64,000 nucleotides of DNA from Rhodococcus sp. 4CII (GTDB lineage: Bacteria; Actinomycetota; Actinomycetes; Mycobacteriales; Mycobacteriaceae), in NCBI RefSeq assembly GCF_014256275.1, contig NZ_JACCFE010000002.1, positions 1,054,001 to 1,118,000 of the forward strand, in the 5' to 3' direction. Every line of letters begins with the position of its first letter. Positions within the stretch are counted from its first letter, which is position 1. A model generated the notes under the pieces. The model was not told the DNA's origin. It ran no database searches and saw nothing but the letters and a program-made list of their open reading frames with translations. Below, piece after piece: positions 18,234 to 28,338 of the stretch. The position numbers and the translations under genes were made by a program.

Positions 18234-18778
18234 TACTTACCCAGCGCTCCCAGTGCGCGAGCATTGACCTCGTCGACCTCACCCAGGGCGTCGACGGTCA
18301 CCAGCTGCTCCTTGTAGTAGTCCAGCAGCGGGGCGGTCTCCTCGCGGTACACCCGGAGGCGGTTGCGGATGACGTCTTCCTTGTCGTCGGCGCGGCCGCG
18401 GGCCAGCATCCGCTCGACCACGACGTCCTCGTCGACGACGAAGGAGAGCACGGCGTCCAGCTTGGTGTTCTGCTCGGTCAGGATCGCTTCGAGCGCCTGA
18501 GCCTGGTCGACGGTCCGGGGGAAACCGTCGAGGAGGAAGCCGTTGGCGGCGTCTGGCTCGGCGACCCGGGCCTTCACCATGTTGTTGGTGATTTCGCTGG
18601 GAACCAGGTCTCCGGCGTCCAGATACTTCTTCGCTTCGAGGCCCAGGGGCGTGGCCTGGCCGATGTTCGCGCGGAACAGGTCTCCCGTCGAGATGTGGGG
18701 GACGCCGAGCTTCTCGGACAGAATCGCGGCCTGGGTGCCCTTGCCTGCACCGGGAGGACCAAGGAGGACAAGTCTCAC
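18233..18778 (-). CDS. adk: Adenylate kinase (short, LID-less form)
   Basis: Adk (181 aa) interconverts AMP, ADP and ATP. The P-loop GPPGAGKGT is at residues 7-15 and the AMP-site motifs DLFRANI and GFLLDGFPRT follow. The LID domain is reduced to a short loop, as usual in actinobacteria. The GTG start overlaps the secY stop by 4 bp (GTGA), giving the secY-adk-map operon. Confidence 0.97.
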   Translation of the reverse strand: MRLVLLGPPGAGKGTQAAILSEKLGVPHISTGDLFRANIGQATPLGLEAKKYLDAGDLVPSEITNNMVKARVAEPDAANGFLLDGFPRTVDQAQALEAILTEQNTKLDAVLSFVVDEDVVVERMLARGRADDKEDVIRNRLRVYREETAPLLDYYKEQLVTVDALGEVDEVNARALGALGK

Positions 18779-20088
18779 TTGAGGAACCCTTCGTAGTTAC
18801 GTTGCATCAATTGACTTTCGATCTGCTTGACCGTGTCCAGGGCGACGCTGACGAGAATCAGCACAGCGGCACCACCGAAGATGCTGCTGGAGGTCTGGCC
18901 ACCGGACAGGAAGAAGTGGGGCAGCACCGCGATCAGGCCCAGGTAGATCGAGCCGGGAACGGTGATGCGGTTGAGCACGTAATTCAGGTAGTCCGCGGTG
19001 GGGCGACCCGGGCGGATACCGGGGATGAAGCCGCCGAACTTCTTCATCTCGTCGGCGCGCTCTTCCGGATTGAACGTGATCGCGACGTAGAAGAACACGA
19101 AGAACACGATCAGCGCGAAGTAGATGGCGATGTACACCGGGTTGTTGGGATTCACCAGGTACTCGTTGATGATCCGCTGCCACCAGCTGGGATCGGCCGA
19201 CGACGTGGCGCCGGTGAGCTGCGCGATGAGGTTCGGCAAGTACAGCAGCGACGACGCGAAGATGACCGGGATGATGCCGGCCTGGTTGACCTTGAGTGGC
19301 AGGTAGGTGGACGAACCGCCGTACATCTTGCGGCCGACCATGCGCTTGGCGTACTGCACCGGGATGCGCCGCTGTCCCTGCTCGACGAAGACGACTCCGG
19401 CGATGATGGCGAGCGCCACGACGCAGACGATCGCGAAGATCAGTCCCCCACGGCTGTCCAGGATGGCCTTGCCCTCGGACGGCAAACGGGACGCGATACC
19501 CGAGAAGATGAGCAGCGACATGCCGTTGCCGACGCCGCGCTCGGTGATGACCTCACCGAACCACATGACCAGCGCCGCGCCGGCCGTCATGACCAGCACG
19601 ATGATCACGAGACCGAAGATGCTCTTGTCGGCGATGATCTCTTCCTGGCACCCCTGCAGCAGCTGACCGCGCGACGCGAGCGCCACGATGCCGGTGGCCT
19701 GCAGGATCGCCAGCGCGACCGACAGGTACCGCGTGTACTGCGTCATCTTCGCCTGACCGGACTGGCCTTCCTTCCGGAGTTCCTCGAACTTCGGAATGAC
19801 GACAGTCAACAGCTGGACGATGATGCTGGCCGTGATGTACGGCATGATGCCGATCGCGAAGATGGACAGCTGGAGTAGCGCACCACCCGAGAACAGATTG
19901 ATCAGCGAGTAGATACCCGCGGAATCGCCCCCCGACAGCTGATCTACACACGATCGGACGTTGCCGTAGTCGACGCCCGGCGAGGGGATCACGGCACCGA
20001 TGCGATAGAGCGCAACGAGACCGAGCGCAATGAGGATCTTCCGCCTCAGGTCCGGGGTCCTGAGGGCCGAGACGAAGGCGGAAAGCAA
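18775..20088 (-). CDS. secY: Protein translocase subunit SecY
   Basis: SecY (437 aa) forms the Sec protein-conducting channel, with ten hydrophobic helices. I chose a TTG start at 20086-20088 (LLSAFVSALRTPDLRRKILI), directly behind AGGAGG (20093-20098). This matches the normal family N-terminus. Longer upstream readings run through an unconserved leader. The gene is separated from rplO by a 16-bp stem-loop and probably has its own promoter in 20089-20220. Confidence 0.95.
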   Translation of the reverse strand: MLSAFVSALRTPDLRRKILIALGLVALYRIGAVIPSPGVDYGNVRSCVDQLSGGDSAGIYSLINLFSGGALLQLSIFAIGIMPYITASIIVQLLTVVIPKFEELRKEGQSGQAKMTQYTRYLSVALAILQATGIVALASRGQLLQGCQEEIIADKSIFGLVIIVLVMTAGAALVMWFGEVITERGVGNGMSLLIFSGIASRLPSEGKAILDSRGGLIFAIVCVVALAIIAGVVFVEQGQRRIPVQYAKRMVGRKMYGGSSTYLPLKVNQAGIIPVIFASSLLYLPNLIAQLTGATSSADPSWWQRIINEYLVNPNNPVYIAIYFALIVFFVFFYVAITFNPEERADEMKKFGGFIPGIRPGRPTADYLNYVLNRITVPGSIYLGLIAVLPHFFLSGGQTSSSIFGGAAVLILVSVALDTVKQIESQLMQRNYEGFLK

Positions 20089-20221
20089 AGATCCTCCTGG
20101 CACGACGGTGGGGAGACGAAGTCGAAAGCAGACTTGTCCGTGAATGAACTCTAGAACTCTAACAGTGGCAACTGAACGCACAGTTGGGAGACCTGCGGCA
20201 GTGCTGCCCGTACAGCCGCAA

Positions 20222-20258
20222 ATGGCCGCAGTACAGCGCAAGGCTGTACTGCGGCCAT
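20222..20258 (-). terminator. 16-bp perfect stem-loop between rplO and secY
   Basis: ATGGCCGCAGTACAGC (20222-20237) and its exact reverse complement (20243-20258) flank a 5-nt loop, 21 bp downstream of the rplO stop. No U tract follows on the minus strand. The strength and position suggest a U-less terminator or processing hairpin that ends the rpsJ-rplO section before secY. Confidence 0.6.
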
Positions 20259-20279
20259 CTACTGGCTAGCGGTGATAGC

Positions 20280-20720
20280 TCACAGCTCGGTGGCGGTACC
20301 ACCGGCAGCAGCGATCTTCTCCTTGGCGGAGCCGGTGAACTTGTCGACCGTCACCTGGACGGCGACAGTCAGGTCGCCGTCGCCGAGAACCTTGACGAGC
20401 TGGTTCTTGCGAACGGCACCCTTGGCAACGAGGTCCTCCACCGTCACCTGTCCACCCTCGGGGAACAGACGGGCGATGTCGCCGACGTTGACGACCTGGT
20501 ACTCGGTGCGGAACGGGTTGGTGAAACCCTTGAGCTTGGGCAGACGCATGTGCAGCGGCATCTGTCCACCCTCGAAGGCAGCGGGCACGTTCTTGCGGGC
20601 CTTGGTGCCCTTCGTGCCGCGGCCTGCGGTCTTACCCTTGGAACCTTCACCACGACCGACGCGAGTCTTCTCGGTCTTGGCTCCCGGCGCGGGGCGCAGG
20701 TGATGCAGTTTGATGGTCAT
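20280..20720 (-). CDS. rplO: 50S ribosomal protein L15
   Basis: L15 (146 aa), a late-assembling large-subunit protein. It begins [20 protein letters not shown] with the Gly-rich [20 protein letters not shown] segment. The stop is followed by the strong stem-loop, consistent with the end of a transcription unit. Confidence 0.98.
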
Positions 20721-20722
20721 GG

Positions 20723-20902
20723 TTAGACCTCCTCAACTGTGACGAGGTGGCGCACCACGTTGATCAGACCGCGGTTCTGGGCATTGTCCTCGCGGACAAC
20801 CGTCTGACGGATGCCCTTCAAGCCGAGGGTGCGCAGCGAGTTCCGCTGGTTCTGCTTGGTACCGATGGTGCTCTTGATCTGAGTGACCTTGAGTTCGGCC
20901 AT
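20723..20902 (-). CDS. rpmD: 50S ribosomal protein L30
   Basis: L30 (59 aa), read by hand: it begins [20 protein letters not shown] and ends [10 protein letters not shown]. Its ATG overlaps the rpsE stop by one base (TAATG) and it ends 2 bp before the rplO start. Sequence and length are typical of bacterial L30. Confidence 0.97.
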
Positions 20903-21558
20903 TACTTCACGCTCCCAGCCTGTGCGCGCGCACGCAGCATGCCGGCAGGGGCAACGTCCTCGAGGGCGAGACCGCGGCGAGCGGCAACTTCCTCGGGGCG
21001 CTGCAGGCCCTTGAGCGCAGCGACGGTCGCATGCACAACATTGATGGCGTTGTCGCTACCGAGCGACTTCGACAGAATGTCGTGGATGCCGGCGCATTCC
21101 AGCACGGCACGCACCGCGCCACCGGCGATGACACCGGTACCGGGGCTTGCCGGACGCAGCATGACGACGCCTGCTGCGGCCTCACCCTGAACCGGGTGCG
21201 TGATGGTGCTGCCGATCATCGGAACGCGGAAGAAGCTCTTGCGAGCCTCCTCGACGCCCTTCTGGATGGCCGCAGGAACTTCCTTGGCCTTGCCGTAGCC
21301 GACGCCGACCAGTCCGTTGCCGTCGCCCACGATCACCAGAGCGGTGAAGCTGAAGCGACGACCACCCTTGACGACCTTGGACACGCGGTTGATCGTGACG
21401 ACGCGCTCGATGTGGTTCGACTTCTCGGCCGACTGTCCGCCGCGACGATCGTCGCGACCGCCACCCCGGCGGTCGCCGCCGCCGCGGTTGTCCCCCGTGT
21501 TGGGGCCATTCTGTCCGGCGGGTCCGCTTCCGCCGTCACGCCTCTGACGTCCCGGCAT
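20902..21558 (-). CDS. rpsE: 30S ribosomal protein S5
   Basis: S5 (218 aa), which contributes to decoding fidelity. The core starts at HIERVVTINRVSKVVKGGRR (about residue 49) and includes GYGKAKEVPAAIQKGVEEA. The Gly/Arg-rich N-terminal extension of about 48 residues (repeated DRRGGG-like units) is low-complexity and typical of actinobacterial S5. Confidence 0.97.
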   Translation of the reverse strand: MPGRQRRDGGSGPAGQNGPNTGDNRGGGDRRGGGRDDRRGGQSAEKSNHIERVVTINRVSKVVKGGRRFSFTALVIVGDGNGLVGVGYGKAKEVPAAIQKGVEEARKSFFRVPMIGSTITHPVQGEAAAGVVMLRPASPGTGVIAGGAVRAVLECAGIHDILSKSLGSDNAINVVHATVAALKGLQRPEEVAARRGLALEDVAPAGMLRARAQAGSVK

Positions 21559-21595
21559 CAGGCTGTCCTTCCGTTCATGTACTCGGTCTTGGTCA

Positions 21596-22003
21596 TCAGA
21601 ACTTCAACCCGCCTTCGCGAGCTGCGTCCGCAAGGGCCGCGATGCGACCGTGGTAGCCGTGTCCGCCGTGGTCGAACACGACGGTCTCGACACCGGCGGC
21701 CTTCGCGCGCTCGGCGATCAGCTGACCGACCTTCGCACTGAGGACCTTCTTGTCGCCGTCCGCTGCACGCACGTCGGCCTCGGTGGTCGACGCCGCGGCC
21801 AGGGTGTGGCCCGCGAGGTCGTCCACCAGCTGGACGTGGATGTGGCGCGAGGACCGGTTGACGACCAGGCGGGGACGCTCGGGCGTGCCGGAGACCTTCT
21901 TGCGGAGACGGAAGTGACGACGCACCTTCGACAGGCGACGCTTCGTGGACGCATCCTTGCCGAGCGGAATCCGCTTGGCTTTCTGGTTTGCAGTCTGGCT
22001 CAT
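21596..22003 (-). CDS. rplR: 50S ribosomal protein L18
   Basis: L18 (135 aa) binds 5S rRNA. I placed the start at the ATG at 22001-22003 (MSQTANQKAKRIPLGKDAST), one base from the rplF stop. The C-terminal VVFDHGGHGYHGRIAALADA motif is diagnostic. Longer upstream readings are out-of-frame rplF sequence. Confidence 0.97.
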   Translation of the reverse strand: MSQTANQKAKRIPLGKDASTKRRLSKVRRHFRLRKKVSGTPERPRLVVNRSSRHIHVQLVDDLAGHTLAAASTTEADVRAADGDKKVLSAKVGQLIAERAKAAGVETVVFDHGGHGYHGRIAALADAAREGGLKF

Positions 22004-22004
22004 A

Positions 22005-22544
22005 TCACTTACCCGTCTTTCCGACCTTGCGGCGGATCTGCTCACCCTCGTAACGCACGCCCTTGCCCTTGTACGGGTCCGGACGGCGGAGACGACGGAT
22101 GTTGGCCGAGATCTGCCCGACCTTCTGCTTGTCGATGCCCGACACCGAGAACTTGGTGGGCGACTCGACCGCGAAGGTGATGCCTTCCGGAGCCTCGATC
22201 GGGACCGGGTGGCTGTAGCCGAGTGCGAACTCGAGGTCCTTGCCCTTGAGGGCAACGCGGTAACCGACGCCGTGAATCTCCATCTTGGTGGTGTAACCGT
22301 CGGTGACACCGGTGATGAGGTTCTGCACCAGGGTGCGAGACAGACCGTGCAGCGCGCGGCTGCGACGCTCGTCGTCCGGACGCGTCACGCTGAGCGTGCC
22401 GTCGTCGTTCTTCGCAATGGCAATCGGCTCGGCGACCGTCAGGGCGAGCGTGCCCTTGGGTCCCTTGACCGTGACGTCCTGGCCGTCGATCGAGACGTCG
22501 ACGCCGCCGGGGACGGTGACGGGAATCTTTCCAATACGCGACAT
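22005..22544 (-). CDS. rplF: 50S ribosomal protein L6
   Basis: L6 (179 aa), near the factor-binding site. It begins MSRIGKIPVTVPGGVDVSID and ends with the conserved RRPDPYKGKGVRYEGEQIRR motif. It follows rpsH by 14 bp. Confidence 0.98.
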   Translation of the reverse strand: MSRIGKIPVTVPGGVDVSIDGQDVTVKGPKGTLALTVAEPIAIAKNDDGTLSVTRPDDERRSRALHGLSRTLVQNLITGVTDGYTTKMEIHGVGYRVALKGKDLEFALGYSHPVPIEAPEGITFAVESPTKFSVSGIDKQKVGQISANIRRLRRPDPYKGKGVRYEGEQIRRKVGKTGK

Positions 22545-22558
22545 TGTGGTGGCCTCCC

Positions 22559-22957
22559 TTACCAGACGTAGGCGAGGACTTCCCCGCCCACTCCTTGATT
22601 GGCCGCCTGGCGATCGGTGAGCAGGCCGGTGGACGTGGAAATGATCGCCACGCCGAGGCCGCCCAGAACCTTGGGCAGGTTGGTGGACTTCGCGTACACA
22701 CGCAGACCGGGCTTGGAGACGCGACGCACGCCGGCAAGGCTGCGCTCACGGCTCGGGCCGTACTTCAGGTCGACGATGAGGGTCTTGCCCACCTCGGCGT
22801 CTTCGGTGCGGTAGTCGGCGATGTAGCCCTCGCGCTTGAGGATCTCGGCGATGTTCGCCTTGATCTTCGAGTGGGGCAACTTCACCTCATCGTGGTACGC
22901 CGTGTTGGCGTTGCGCAGACGCGTCAAGAAGTCTGCGATGGGGTCGGTCATGGTCAT
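22559..22957 (-). CDS. rpsH: 30S ribosomal protein S8
   Basis: S8 (132 aa), a primary 16S rRNA-binding protein. I chose the ATG at 22955-22957 (MTMTDPIADFLTRLRNANTA), which gives the universal length and has GAGG 8 bp upstream. The C-terminal ISTSTGLLTDRQAANQGVGG is conserved. A 150-bp gap with two inverted repeats lies upstream. Confidence 0.97.
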   Translation of the reverse strand: MTMTDPIADFLTRLRNANTAYHDEVKLPHSKIKANIAEILKREGYIADYRTEDAEVGKTLIVDLKYGPSRERSLAGVRRVSKPGLRVYAKSTNLPKVLGGLGVAIISTSTGLLTDRQAANQGVGGEVLAYVW

Positions 22958-23038
22958 GAGGTTGACCTCTACCTTTCTCACAACGGTTCCCTCTGCCGTC
23001 TCCGGCGCAGGCCTATCGCGAAGTAGGTCTTACGTTTC

Positions 23039-23104
23039 CCGGTTCGAGGTTACGAACCGGAAGTCTGTGGGGTGACGCCGTCGCCGCGGGGCGACGGCGT
23101 CACC
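23039..23104 (-). terminator. Two inverted repeats between rpsN and rpsH
   Basis: Right after the rpsN stop a perfect 15-bp inverted repeat (GGTGACGCCGTCGCC, 23071-23085, with 23090-23104) brackets a 4-nt loop. Just beyond it a second 8-bp repeat (CCGGTTCG, 23039-23046, with CGAACCGG, 23053-23060) follows. Neither has a U tract. They lie inside an otherwise tightly packed operon, so partial termination or mRNA processing is more likely than full termination. Confidence 0.55.
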
Positions 23105-23107
23105 GGC

Positions 23108-23293
23108 TCACCAGGAGCTCTTGTGAACGCCGGGCAGCTCGCCGGCGTGCGCCATCTCGCGAACGCAGATTCGGCACAGGCCGAACTTGCGGAACACCGA
23201 GTGCGGACGGCCGCAGCGCTGGCAGCGGGTGTAGGCGCGCACCGCGAACTTGGGCTTCTTGTTGGCCTTGTTGACCAATGCCTTCTTAGCCAT
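23108..23293 (-). CDS. rpsN: 30S ribosomal protein S14, type Z (zinc-binding)
   Basis: S14 (61 aa). The CxxC pairs RCQRC and LCRIC form the zinc site, so this is the short C+ form expressed from the ribosomal operon. I chose the ATG at 23291-23293 (MAKKALVNKANKKPKFAVRA), 4 bp from the rplE stop. The longer upstream frame is rplE sequence. Confidence 0.97.
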   Translation of the reverse strand: MAKKALVNKANKKPKFAVRAYTRCQRCGRPHSVFRKFGLCRICVREMAHAGELPGVHKSSW

Positions 23294-23297
23294 TAGC

Positions 23298-23864
23298 TCA
23301 GTTCTCCTTGAACGGGAAGCCGAGGTGCTTGAGCAGGGCACGGCCTTCTTCGTTGTTGGTCGCGGTGGTCACCACGGTGATGTCCATGCCACGCGGGCGG
23401 TCGATCTTGTCCACGTCGATCTCGTGGAACATCGACTGCTCGTTCAGGCCGAACGTGTAGTTGCCGTTGCCGTCGAACTGGTTGCCCGACAGGCCGCGGA
23501 AGTCCCTGATGCGGGGAAGCGCGACGGACACGAGACGGTCCAGGAACTCCCACATGCGGTCGCCACGCAGCGTGACGCGGGCACCGATCGGCATTCCCTC
23601 GCGGAGCTTGAACTGCGCGATGGACTTGCGGGCCTTGCGGATCTCGGGCTTCTGACCGGTGATCAGAGCGAGATCGTTGACGGCACCGTTGATCAGCTTG
23701 GCGTCGCGAGCGGCGTCACCGACACCCATGTTGACGACAACCTTGACGACGCCGGGGATCTGCATCACGTTGGCGTAGTCGAACTCGGTGTTCAGCGCAG
23801 CCTTGATCTCCTCGCGGTAGCGAGTCTTCAGGCGCGGCTGGATCTTGTTCTCAGTGGAGGTCAT
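23298..23864 (-). CDS. rplE: 50S ribosomal protein L5
   Basis: L5 (188 aa) binds 5S rRNA and contacts P-site tRNA. Conserved segments include PGVVKVVVNMGVGDA, ITGQKPEIRKARKSIAQFKL and the C-terminal ATNNEEGRALLKHLGFPF. It follows rplX with one base between. Confidence 0.98.
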   Translation of the reverse strand: MTSTENKIQPRLKTRYREEIKAALNTEFDYANVMQIPGVVKVVVNMGVGDAARDAKLINGAVNDLALITGQKPEIRKARKSIAQFKLREGMPIGARVTLRGDRMWEFLDRLVSVALPRIRDFRGLSGNQFDGNGNYTFGLNEQSMFHEIDVDKIDRPRGMDITVVTTATNNEEGRALLKHLGFPFKEN

Positions 23865-23865
23865 G

Positions 23866-24183
23866 TCAGATGTCCTTCCCGTTCTTCCGGGAAATCCGAA
23901 CGCGCTTGCCGGACTCTTCGTCGGTCCGGTAGCCCACGCGAGTGGGGTTGCCGTCCGAGTCGACGACCGCGACGTTGGAAACGTGGATCGGGGCTTCCTG
24001 CGTGACGATGCCGCCGGAGGAAGCTCCGCGCTCGTTCGCGGATACCGCGGTGTGCTTCTTGATGCGGTTCACGCCTTCGACGAGGACCTTGTTGGTCGCG
24101 GGGTAGGCCTGAATGACCTTGCCCTTCGCGCCCTTGTCCTTGCCGGCGATGACCAGCACGGTGTCACCCTTGTGCACCTTCAT
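23866..24183 (-). CDS. rplX: 50S ribosomal protein L24
   Basis: L24 (105 aa), an early assembly protein with a KOW motif (VHKGDTVLVIAGKDKGAKGK). The ATG at 24181-24183 is preferred because GGAGG lies 7 bp upstream. A GTG one codon earlier is only 4 bp from that site. The start overlaps the rplN stop (TGATG). Confidence 0.97.
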   Translation of the reverse strand: MKVHKGDTVLVIAGKDKGAKGKVIQAYPATNKVLVEGVNRIKKHTAVSANERGASSGGIVTQEAPIHVSNVAVVDSDGNPTRVGYRTDEESGKRVRISRKNGKDI

Positions 24184-24551
24184 CACAGCACCTCCGGGGC
24201 GAGCGAGACGATCTTCATGAACTTCTTCTCACGCAGCTCACGGCCCACGGGGCCGAAGATGCGGGTGCCACGGGGATCGTTGTCCGGCTTGATGAGGACG
24301 GCGGCGTTCTCGTCGAACTTGATGTACGAACCGTCCGGACGGCGACGTTCCTTGGTGGTACGGACGATGACGGCCTTGACGACCTCGCCCTTCTTGATGT
24401 TTCCACCCGGGATGGCGTCCTTGACGGTGGCGACGATGATGTCGCCGATCCCGGCGTAACGGCGAGACGAACCACCGAGAACGCGGATGCAGAGAATCTC
24501 CTTGGCACCCGTGTTGTCGGCGACGCGCAGCCGCGACTCCTGCTGAATCAC
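24183..24551 (-). CDS. rplN: 50S ribosomal protein L14
   Basis: L14 (122 aa) at the subunit interface. MIQQESRLRVADNTGAKEIL and the C-terminal REKKFMKIVSLAPEVL are characteristic. The start is a GTG with AAGGAGAAG upstream. In M. tuberculosis rplN begins a separate cluster; here it follows rpsQ after a 169-bp gap holding a hairpin. Confidence 0.98.
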   Translation of the reverse strand: MIQQESRLRVADNTGAKEILCIRVLGGSSRRYAGIGDIIVATVKDAIPGGNIKKGEVVKAVIVRTTKERRRPDGSYIKFDENAAVLIKPDNDPRGTRIFGPVGRELREKKFMKIVSLAPEVL

Positions 24552-24720
24552 TTACTTCTCCTTGACCTGGACTGTTGCACGGCAGATTTCCGACCCGACG
24601 TGCGCGGTCTGCACCCGTGCCCTGCGAGAGGGGCCGCCCCGGTGGGCGGCACAACGGTGGGGTTGCCGTGCGTCGGCCGCAAGGCAACCCCACCATCGTA
24701 CCGGATACATTATTCGGTTC
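24552..24720 (-). terminator. rpsQ-rplN gap with 12-bp stem-loop
   Basis: This 169-bp gap contains a perfect 12-bp inverted repeat (GGTGGGGTTGCC, 24656-24667, with GGCAACCCCACC, 24683-24694, 15-nt loop) and a smaller GCCGCC/GGCGGC pair beside it (around 24633-24650). No U tract follows on the minus strand. It marks the break between the rpsJ-rpsQ and rplN-rplO sections and may combine partial termination with a new promoter. Confidence 0.5.
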
Positions 24721-25002
24721 TTACTTGGCCTTCTCGAGGACCTCGACGAGACGCCAGTGCTTCGTCGCGGACAGCGGACGGGTCTCCATCAGCTGCACGC
24801 GGTCACCGATGCCAGCGACGCCGTTCTCGTCGTGCGCCTTCACCTTGCTGGTGCGCCGGATGATCTTGCCGTAGAGCGGGTGCTTGACCCGGTCCTCGAG
24901 CTCGACCACGATCGTCTTCTCCATCTTGTCGGAGACGACGTATCCGGTGCGGACCTTGCGGCTGCCGCGCTCTTCAGTGCTCACTGCTTTTTCCTCACTC
25001 AT
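24721..25002 (-). CDS. rpsQ: 30S ribosomal protein S17
   Basis: S17 (93 aa), an OB-fold 16S rRNA-binding protein. KVRTGYVVSDKMEKTIVVEL and GDRVQLMETRPLSATKHWRL are typical. The start overlaps the rpmC stop by 4 bp (ATGA). It is the last gene before the 169-bp gap. Confidence 0.98.
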   Translation of the reverse strand: MSEEKAVSTEERGSRKVRTGYVVSDKMEKTIVVELEDRVKHPLYGKIIRRTSKVKAHDENGVAGIGDRVQLMETRPLSATKHWRLVEVLEKAK

Positions 25003-25234
25003 GCCGCGTCACCTGCGTCCGGACCAACGGCCAGCCCGAGCTCACGCTCACGCAGAACGGTGTAGATACGCGCGATCTCGTGACGAACGGTACGAAGTCG
25101 ACGGTTGTTGTCCATCTGACCCGTGGCCATCTGGAAACGAAGGTTGAACAGCTCTTCCTTCGACTCACGAAGCCGGGTGACCAGCTCTTCTTCGGTGAGC
25201 TCGCGGAGCTCTGCGGCTGGGGTTCCAGTAGCCA

Positions 25235-25235
<1 letters not shown>
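24999..25235 (-). CDS. rpmC: 50S ribosomal protein L29
   Basis: L29 (78 aa), near the exit tunnel. The start is the ATG at 25233-25235 (MATGTPAAELRELTEEELVT), overlapping the rplP stop by one base. The motif LFNLRFQMATGQMDNNRRLR is diagnostic. Confidence 0.97.
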
Positions 25236-25651
<416 letters not shown>

Positions 25652-25654
25652 GCG

Positions 25655-26461
25655 TCAGCCCTCCTTCTGTTCAGTCGTAGCGGGTGCATCGGCGGTGGCG
25701 GTCGCTGCGCGGCCGGCCTCGGTGCTGGTCGCGGTGGTGCCGGTGGCACCGGAACGACGGGGACGGCTCGGACGCTCGCGACGCGGGCGGTCGCCTGCGG
25801 GAGCAGCCACGTTGGCGGCGAGCTCACGCTTGCCACCGACGATGTCGCCCTTGTAGATCCAGACCTTCACGCCGATGCGGCCGAAGGTGGTCTTGGCCTC
25901 GTAGAGGCCGTAGTCGATGTCCGCACGAAGCGTGTGCAGCGGCACACGGCCTTCGCGGTAGAACTCCGACCGGGACATCTCGGCGCCGCCGAGACGACCG
26001 GAGCACTGAACGCGGATTCCCTTGACGTTGGGCTGACGCATGGCCGACTGGATGGCCTTACGCATCGCGCGACGGAAGGCGACGCGGTTCGAGAGCTGCT
26101 CGGCCACACCCTGTGCGACGAGCTGAGCCTCGGCCTCGGCGTTCTTGACCTCGAGGATGTTCAGCTGGACCTGCTTGCCGGTCAGCTTCTCGAGCTCGGA
26201 ACGGATGCGATCGGCTTCGGCGCCGCGGCGACCGATGACGATGCCCGGGCGGGCGGTGTGGATGTCCACACGCACACGGTCACGGGTGCGCTCGATCTCG
26301 ACCTTCGCGATGCCCGCGCGCTCCATGCCGGTGGCGAGGAGCTTGCGGATCGCGACGTCTTCCTTGACGTATTCCGCGTACTGCTTGTCTGCGTACCAGC
26401 GAGACTTCCAGTCGGTGGTGATGCCGAGGCGGAAGCCGTGCGGGTTGATTTTCTGGCCCAC
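25655..26461 (-). CDS. rpsC: 30S ribosomal protein S3
   Basis: S3 (268 aa), part of the mRNA entry channel. It begins MGQKINPHGFRLGITTDWKS. The KH-type domain carries PGIVIGRRGAEADRIRSELE. An Ala/Thr/Arg-rich tail of about 50 residues extends beyond the conserved core. The GTG start overlaps the rplV stop (TAGTG). Confidence 0.98.
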   Translation of the reverse strand: MGQKINPHGFRLGITTDWKSRWYADKQYAEYVKEDVAIRKLLATGMERAGIAKVEIERTRDRVRVDIHTARPGIVIGRRGAEADRIRSELEKLTGKQVQLNILEVKNAEAEAQLVAQGVAEQLSNRVAFRRAMRKAIQSAMRQPNVKGIRVQCSGRLGGAEMSRSEFYREGRVPLHTLRADIDYGLYEAKTTFGRIGVKVWIYKGDIVGGKRELAANVAAPAGDRPRRERPSRPRRSGATGTTATSTEAGRAATATADAPATTEQKEG

Positions 26462-26865
26462 TACTGAGCACTTCCCTTCCGGCGATTACGGGTCGATGTT
26501 CCGGTCTTCGGCAGGCTCTCCACGATCACGGTGATGTGACTGGTGCGCTTGCGGATACGGAACGCACGTCCCTGTGCACGCGGCTGGAACCGCTTGAGGG
26601 TCGCGCCCTCGTCCACGAACGCCGTGGCGACGACAAGCGTGCTCGGGTCGAGGTCGAGGTTGTTCTCGGCGTTGGCTGCCGCGGAGGCGATCACCTTGGC
26701 GACCGGCTCGCTCGCTGCCTGCGGCGCGAACTTGAGGATGTTCAGGGCGTCTTCAACCGAACGCCCGCGGACCAGGTCCACAACGCGACGCGCCTTCATC
26801 GGCGTGACGCGCACGTGGCGCGCTACTGCCTTGGCGGTCGGGTTGGCGGTTTCGGTGTTGCTCAT
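26461..26865 (-). CDS. rplV: 50S ribosomal protein L22
   Basis: L22 (134 aa) lines the exit tunnel. Conserved segments are [20 protein letters not shown] and the tunnel-loop region [20 protein letters not shown]. The start overlaps rpsS by 4 bp (ATGA). Confidence 0.98.
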
Positions 26866-27143
26866 CGCCTCTTCGCCTTCCGATCATCCTTGATGTGACC
26901 CTTGAACGTGCGGGTCGGTGCAAACTCTCCGAGCTTGTGTCCGACCATCGAGTCGGAAACGAACACGGGGACGTGCTTGCGGCCGTCGTGAACCGCAAAC
27001 GTGTGGCCGATGAAGTCCGGGATGATCGTGGAACGACGGGACCAGGTCTTGATGACCTGCTTGGTTCCCTTCTCGTTCTGCACGTCCACCTTCGCGAGGA
27101 GGTGGTCATCGACGAACGGGCCCTTCTTGAGGCTGCGTGGCAT
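26862..27143 (-). CDS. rpsS: 30S ribosomal protein S19
   Basis: S19 (93 aa) in the 30S head. [20 protein letters not shown] and [20 protein letters not shown] are characteristic. It follows rplB by 13 bp and overlaps rplV by 4 bp. Confidence 0.98.
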
Positions 27144-27156
27144 CCTTCACTCCCTC

Positions 27157-27993
<837 letters not shown>

Positions 27994-28032
27994 GAGTCTT
28001 CTCGTCCTCTATGTCTCGTCAAGTCCCGGCGC

Positions 28033-28338
28033 TTACGCGACCGGTCCTCCGAAGATCTCGATGGGCTTGCTGTCGGCCGAGAGGGTCACGAGCGCGCGCT
28101 TGGTGTCCTTGCGCTTGCCGTAACCGAACCGGGTCCGCTTGCGCTTGCCCTGACGGTTGGCGGTGTTGACGCTGGTCACGGTGACGCCGAAGATCTTCTC
28201 GACGGCAATCTTGATCTGCGTCTTGTTCGAGTCCGGGTGCACCAGGAAGGTGTAGGTGCCTTCCTCGATCAGTCCGTAGGACTTCTCGGAGATGACCGGG
28301 GCGAGCAGGATGTCGCGGGGATCGGCGATGGTGCTCAC
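28033..28338 (-). CDS. rplW: 50S ribosomal protein L23
   Basis: L23 (101 aa) at the tunnel exit, docking site for trigger factor and [23 protein letters not shown] and [20 protein letters not shown] are typical. The GTG start overlaps the rplD stop by 4 bp (GTGA). Confidence 0.98.

Noticed and set aside
18802..19878. A plus-strand frame opposite secY.
   Set aside because: Very rich in Asp, Arg and His with no hydrophobic core; it mirrors secY codon bias.
20089..20241. A longer SecY starting upstream.
   Set aside because: The extra residues are unlike SecY, and the TTG at 20086-20088 has an ideal AGGAGG.
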